A stretch of 64,000 nucleotides of DNA from Tersicoccus mangrovi (GTDB taxonomy: Bacteria; Actinomycetota; Actinomycetes; Actinomycetales; Micrococcaceae), in contig NZ_JBAJMW010000007.1 in assembly GCF_036881825.1 (NCBI RefSeq), positions 102,886-166,885 on the forward strand, written 5' to 3'. The notes beneath the pieces were generated by a model. That model was not told where the DNA came from, did not search any database, and saw only the letters and a list, made by a program, of their open reading frames with translations. The position numbers were made by a program, and so were the translations under genes. Below are positions 63,919 through 64,000 of this stretch, one piece after another. Within the stretch, counting starts at the first letter, position 1, and the number at the start of each line of letters is the position of its first letter.

Positions 63919-64000
63919 GGGTTCAGCCTAGGTGTTGTGGGTCATGACGTTGCCGACGGTGGGGTGGGGGTGAGGAAACGGGCTCCTGGTCGGCACGATG
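63919..64000. other. Right edge, no gene recognised
   Basis: The last 82 bases hold the presumed promoter of the tiny minus-strand frame and G-rich sequence. Nothing further is recognised before the window ends. Confidence 0.4.

Overview
This is a very GC-rich stretch (about 70% or more by eye), with short intergenic gaps, many GTG starts, ATGA/GTGA gene overlaps, several likely leaderless starts, a DUF222/HNH (13E12-type) endonuclease, an EthA/EthR-like pair and a thrS-HIT-pgsA block. Together these point to a chromosomal segment of an actinobacterium, possibly Micrococcales-like. The genus cannot be fixed from the sequence alone. I see no tRNA, rRNA, CRISPR array, phage or insertion sequence.

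Layout. 0-3.2 kb: end of an SDR gene, then a minus-strand operon for a membrane flavin electron-transfer chain (ferric-reductase-like flavoprotein, FMN-binding protein with a long Ser/Gly tether, ApbE flavin transferase). 3.3-6 kb: an asparagine synthetase fused to an F420:glutamate-ligase-like domain, closed by a strong terminator. 6-9 kb: membrane protein, EEP phosphodiesterase, family 2 glycosyltransferase and a FitAB toxin-antitoxin pair. 9.1-12.3 kb: M3 peptidase overlapping a RelA/SpoT-type synthetase with an extra C-terminal domain. 12.4-16.9 kb: EthA-like Baeyer-Villiger monooxygenase, alpha/beta hydrolase and saccharopine-dehydrogenase-like reductase in one operon, divergent from an EthR-like regulator. 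17-24 kb: VOC protein, Ser-rich lipoprotein, pdxS, NmrA-like protein, then pgsA, HIT and thrS. 24-30 kb: epimerase-like protein, methyltransferase, AraC regulator, VOC protein and UvrA-like ABC protein, interspersed with four copies of a 67-69 bp palindromic element. 29.8-33 kb: beta-hydroxyacid-type dehydrogenase, YchJ-like protein, maltokinase-cap-like protein and MDR oxidoreductase.

33-40 kb holds a complete sialic acid catabolic operon, nanT-nanA-nanK-nanE-nagB-nagA, divergent from a GntR/FCD regulator, with a recognisable promoter and operator. It would import sialic acid and convert it through ManNAc, ManNAc-6-P, GlcNAc-6-P and GlcN-6-P to fructose-6-P. 41.5-45.8 kb is the thiazole branch of thiamine synthesis: thiO-thiS-thiG-thiF behind a TPP riboswitch, with thiE divergent. 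The two units share one near-symmetric -10 box.

45.8-64 kb: M20 peptidase, ChaB-like protein, fatty acid desaturase, cold-shock protein, class A penicillin-binding protein with a coupled secreted protein, an S53 (sedolisin) protease overlapping a DHA2 drug exporter tail to tail, an ArsR/SRPBCC pair with a self-operator over its own start codon, aldo/keto reductase, 13E12 HNH protein, pabB, an SDR, and a membrane protein with an HESVH zincin-like motif. All calls come from reading the sequence. No database search was run.
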